Shown piece after piece: positions 61,501 to 64,000 of a DNA stretch of 64,000 nt. How positions within the stretch are numbered: position 1 is the stretch's first letter; the number at the start of each line of letters is the position of its first letter. The notes under the pieces are model-generated. The model was given only the letters and a program-made list of their open reading frames with translations, was not told the origin of the DNA and did no database searches. The stretch covers positions 20,227,513-20,291,512 of the forward strand of contig JAJEKV010000014.1 of assembly GCA_021234155.1 (NCBI GenBank), read 5' to 3'. The position numbers were made by a program, and so were the translations under genes. The DNA is from Isoetes taiwanensis (Eukaryota; Streptophyta; Lycopodiopsida; Isoetales; Isoetaceae).

Positions 61501-63739
61501 GTATTGACCCTTTGACTGCATCTGATCTTTACTATGGACACAGTACATATTATAGCGCACAGTAATGTTCAATCTTGGCCTTTACCATGACGTCTGGCAT
61601 GTTTCAGCATCACCATGATGCGTCATATGCTTAATTAGCATATTTACATGTTGATAAGAAGAGGCGACATTCTATGTTTTAATGCCATCCATGTCAATCA
61701 ACAGAAGACAGGGTAGGAATCCGTTAGAAGGTCCCCTAGGTCTATGGCTTTGATTTGGTATAATTAAGATCACCTTAGACACACCAGAATCAGCATGAGA
61801 ACATCAGCTCAATCGGCTCAATTGTCATTAGGGTAGCAGATTGTTATATGCTAGTACTCATGTGGATGATCAGGAGTAGAACTAGCTGAACATTATGACT
61901 ATCAATATTTTTTACTATAGCTTTGCCATTACGACTGCCAGTAAATTAACAATTGCTTCAGCATTAAGGTAGATCATCGAATCTTTTTGTATGCACACTC
62001 AGTCTTATTTGTGCAGATATGCTCTACAGTTGCCATCTCACTGATCCCTAAGGTCAAAGATCCCCAAATTGTTTCAGACTAGCGACTAATCACTTTGTTG
62101 TCGCCGGTGTATAAAATCTTTGCCAAGGAGCAGGTGAAGAACATTTTGACTAGCTCCAGTTTTACAACTCAATCGGGATTTCTTCTGAGAACGTGAAGGA
62201 ACCTAGTGGGCAAGATTGGGATTTGGACAGCAATTCACAGATGTTACGAAGCTGCATTTTTCTGCACGAGCTGTTGTGATGTTCTATGATGACTCATCAT
62301 CAGATGTCTTCTCACTCGGTAGCCCAGGGGTGCCCTTTAGCACCACTACTTTTCACAATTCTCACGCAGGCCTTGTCACAGTTATTTATGGTTGCAACAA
62401 TGGAGGGAAATCTCCAAGATTTCTCTATGCTTGTATCTGCCATATCTGAACTGGCTCATTTGGGATTCCATATCTTTCTTTCTTATCATGATTTGGATAT
62501 TGCAGGGACGTTGCGTTTGTTGGTGGCTCTGGTAGCATCTTAGCAGCAACAGGTTCGACCCAGTCGGGTGAAAATTTGGTTATATGGGATACATTAGCAC
62601 CTCCAAGTTCAGCTCGAGTTTCTGTTGCATGCCATGATGGTATGTTATAGCTCCATATGGATTCTAAAAAGGATGATTGAGATGCGATTATATTAGCTCT
62701 AGAATTTAATCTATCAACTTTTATAAATGCATAAAGAAGGGCAAATTCCTGTGTCTGCAAATCACTTAGCTACCATCATCTTTCTTATGTTTTTGGTTGA
62801 GAAAATGGCGTCATAAGGTTACTCATGTTGTGATGGTGTTATGACATTTGGAAATAAGATTTCCTAATATGGTTCTGAATTTGTTAAATTTCAGATTTAA
62901 GTATCTAGCCATAGGATATGGCATACTAACACCATCTGAATGGTGTTTATAGAGGCAGAAGTTGATCAAATCTTTTGAAATTGCAGGTGGAGCACGTTGT
63001 TTGGGTCTATTTGATGATGGATCCAACACCTCGTATTCACGGTTGATGGTAACGGGAGGGAAGGGTGGGGATATTTGTGTTCATGACTTCCGTTACCTTG
63101 CAACAGGTAAGTCAAAAAGAAACAAATTTATGAAAGGAAATGGCCAGAGTTATGAAGCAGGAGGAACTGGCATGGTTGGCTTTATCCCAAATGCGCATAC
63201 AGGTACTTACCTCGTTCAACAGGAAAAGGAGAGAGAGAGAGAAGGGAGGGCACACATGCACATGATTAGTCAGCTCATCAGCCTGCATAGAACAACCCTA
63301 ACAAGAGGAAAATAGCACCAGTAGGCAGCATGCAAGTTCTGGGGGAGAGAGGTAAAAAGAAGGCGCACACGCACACAGTAGGCACCACATAAGTTCTATA
63401 AAACGGTTTTGCAGTCTCCATCCATCCAGGAAATTGGCAGCCTCGCTTAGATTGTATGTAGCACATAGTTGTGCTTGGCAGTCCAAGTGTATACGTAATT
63501 CTTATCTAATACTTATCAGTATTTGCAGTTATGTGATAAGTTGTTGTATCTCTACCATAGGTAGCATCACTAGGATAGCCATTGTGCCAAAAACTCCATT
63601 TTTCTTGACTGGAGGTAAAGACGGTGATGTAAAGCTCTGGGATGTGAATAAGTTCCAGTTGATTAGCCATTGGCACAATGTCCATGACAAACATACTTTT
63701 CTTCAGCACAATTCTCGGGGATTTGGGGCTGTTATTCAG
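46565..63739 (+). CDS. RAV1/DMXL (rabconnectin-3)-like WD40 protein, 16 exons, 3-prime end outside window
   Basis: Homologue of yeast Rav1 and animal DMXL1/2, large WD40 scaffold proteins of the RAVE complex that promotes V-ATPase assembly. Exons: 46565-46943, 47222-49718, 49764-49921, 49993-50461, 50927-51155, 51567-51731, 51871-52143, 52218-52499, 53103-53531, 53611-55068, 55650-55706, 57036-57464, 57562-57785, 62506-62639, 62987-63202, 63561-63739. All junctions are GT/AG and all phases agree, giving 2,526 codons. The start is the first Met after an in-frame stop at 46553, and DWLPSYAGFSWIAYGA matches the plant family N-terminus. Order: N-terminal propellers (about 20-950), Rav1 C-terminal domain (about 960-1490), a less conserved middle, C-terminal WD40 (about 2135-2526). 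It ends at the donor after NSRGFGAVIQ; one short exon is missing. Plant members are near 2,500 residues. No disruption is seen, so it is probably functional. Plant RAV1 is also a transcription-factor name, so no symbol is given. Confidence 0.9.
47222..49718 (+). CDS. Exon 2 of the RAV1/DMXL-like gene (N-terminal beta-propellers)
   Basis: This single 2.5-kb exon encodes about residues 127-958. WD-type blades are visible, for example VLLTSCDDGVIRLWLEM, CEWLVGIGPHNLLTLWSVHC, CCLAASLDGSGCVLFWHMAT and EIITGHADGSLRLWKAELQK. The HCLDD segment is characteristic of the plant family. The frame is open through the acceptor on the left; the true exon begins after TTTTCAG at 47221, not at an upstream Met. 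Confidence 0.9.
50927..52499 (+). CDS. Exons 5-8 of the RAV1/DMXL-like gene (RAVE complex C-terminal domain)
   Basis: Four exons encode the most conserved part of the protein: LLVWALHSDSKDVLYDFFAP, LSWPALRAIGVGYWFIEAGQ, LARAQYLNKKDPKESALLYL, NKAAALKNAYVLMGKHRYEL and AAFFLLGGDLLSAASVCVKN. Exon 5 starts at the acceptor GATGAAG (50926). That choice alone gives the phase left by exon 4 and restores the family segment after GQR (RFAVGVR). Acceptors at 50934 and 50976 leave the wrong phase. Confidence 0.85.
55707..57035 (+). other. Intron 11 with repeated blocks
   Basis: It contains two copies of TTTGTTAGATCCTCAGGAAT (about 55988 and 56177) with similar flanks. It also holds a tandem duplication of about 60 bp (CATGAGGTGTTGGTGGTGCC at about 56788 and 56846) and a (TTTC)n run at 56979-56997. 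No coding content is recognised. Confidence 0.6.
57036..63739 (+). CDS. Exons 12-16 of the RAV1/DMXL-like gene (C-terminal WD40 region)
   Basis: Encodes WADADWPRNGWAGSVSTPMP, then LFLAGSSNTHVYLWE, TATYGVLPAANVPPPYALAS, FATTALDGTLSTWQ, NLVIWDTLAPPSS, MVTGGKGGDICVHDFRYLAT and FFLTGGKDGDVKLWD. These are successive blades in family order. Exon 15 appears to read through GTAAGT at 63107, because the following GKSKRNKF matches the family and the next donor at 63203 keeps phase with exon 16. Use of the 63107 site would instead truncate this blade. Confidence 0.88.
59725..60960 (-). pseudogene. LINE ORF2 C-terminal part and 3-prime end, antisense in intron 13
   Basis: The minus-strand frame 60699-59872 (275 codons) contains HLAHKVRHAIGQLRVSSHQL then ICRLCHLNVIESGEHFIFTC and YYEIRGRF, the LINE C-x2-C...H-x4-C end module. 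It is followed by a basic tail of about 120 residues (SRRRKRTVKDKHKQSFKREN) that other copies here lack. Downstream, at 59790-59725, is the untranslated phrase GGTCTCATAGACCCAAGCGG and a (TTTC)n tail, like the 31.4-kb copy. Sequence above 60699 is probably the upstream part of the same LINE. Confidence 0.75.
61985..62450 (+). pseudogene. LINE reverse-transcriptase fragment, sense in intron 13
   Basis: The plus strand encodes VAISLIPKVKDPQ, then LITLLSPVYKIFAKEQVKNI (RT entry motif). After gaps it gives SVAQGCPLAPLLFTILTQAL at 62320-62380, the QGCPLSP-LF RT motif. It ends about 55 bp before exon 14 of the RAV1-like gene. Frame changes and missing palm motifs show it is dead. Confidence 0.7.
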
Positions 63740-64000
63740 GTATGCAATATGCTGATTTTGTTGGGTTTGGTAATGAGCATGGATGAAAGTTAAGATTTAG
63801 AAAGGAACTTAAAGATTTAGAAAAAAACTTTCTATGCAGTTTTGAGAATGGGTACAAAGGTGTAGCATTCCTCCCATTTACTACTTAGTACCAAACCATA
63901 GATTCAAGTAAATAAAAGCAGAGAATGCAACTTGACTTTTTCGTCTTTTACCAATAATGTGGAATTTGAATCATTATGGTCTAAACCCTAAAGTAATGGC
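63740..64000 (+). other. Start of intron 16 of the RAV1-like gene
   Basis: After the CAG|GTATGC donor the sequence is non-coding to the window edge. The expected final exon (family segment beginning with an AGVTDI-like motif) is not present. Confidence 0.7.

Larger units (their letters stand above)
57786..62505 (+). other. Intron 13, 4.7 kb, LINE-invaded
   Basis: This is the largest intron. Besides the two LINE pieces listed separately it holds a retroposon-like 3-prime end. That end runs through GGCCCTTTGAGGGGTCC to an A-rich tail at 58863-58887. Splice sites are intact (AC|GTATGT and TTGCAG|G). The other parts are anonymous. Confidence 0.75.

Noticed and set aside
1-64000. CRISPR arrays, rRNA genes and operons.
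   Set aside because: There are no regularly spaced short direct repeats with unique spacers and no rRNA-like sequence. Introns and retrotransposons show this is eukaryotic nuclear DNA.

Overview
The window looks like nuclear DNA from a land plant with a large, repeat-rich genome. The coding islands are split by spliceosomal introns. Most of the sequence is decayed LINE, Ty3/gypsy and DNA-transposon material, and the only complete-looking gene belongs to a plant RAV1/DMXL family. LINE style and repeat load would suit a fern or another early-diverging vascular plant, but this is a guess from style and not a taxonomic proof.

Layout. 1-1.6 kb: frameshifted LINE ORF2 on the minus strand. 1.7-7.3 kb: anonymous AT-rich DNA with a possible small-exon minus-strand transcription unit at 5.1-7.3 kb. 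7.32-7.70 kb: a foldback element. 7.74-9.27 kb: a GC-rich patch built around a repeated palindrome. 9.4-9.8, 13.3-14.15 and 15.4-15.75 kb: LINE remnants. 11.74-12.15 kb: an unrecognised minus-strand exon. 15.9-20.9 kb: mostly unassigned, with two tRNA-like SINE heads near 19 kb. 21-25.5 kb: minus-strand exon-like pieces, including a clear but broken ATG18b-like (PROPPIN) fragment with its FRRG motif. 27.66-28.59 kb: a non-autonomous hAT-like transposon with target-site duplication. 28.69-30.69 kb: a minus-strand LTR with an initiator-tRNA-Met primer-binding site. 31.4-33.7 kb: LINE pieces. 34.6-40.5 kb: a mosaic of repeated segments. 40.5-45.56 kb: two inverted Ty3/gypsy chromovirus 3-prime ends enclosing an FCP1-like fragment, the plus-strand one ending in a full 1.5 kb LTR.

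46.6-63.7 kb: the main gene, a RAV1/DMXL (rabconnectin-3) homologue on the plus strand. I traced 16 exons whose phases all agree (2,526 codons). They run from the N-terminal beta-propeller region through the RAVE C-terminal domain to the C-terminal WD40 repeats. The last exon lies beyond the right edge. Intron 13 (4.7 kb) has been invaded by LINEs.

The recognisable host genes share a loose theme: RAV1/DMXL acts on V-ATPase assembly, and ATG18b binds PI3P in autophagy. Only the first looks functional, and nothing in the sequence ties them together. I did not find a convincing new multi-gene system. The most unusual observations are the broken PROPPIN, the host-gene fragment trapped between inverted chromovirus ends, the foldback, and the palindrome cluster.
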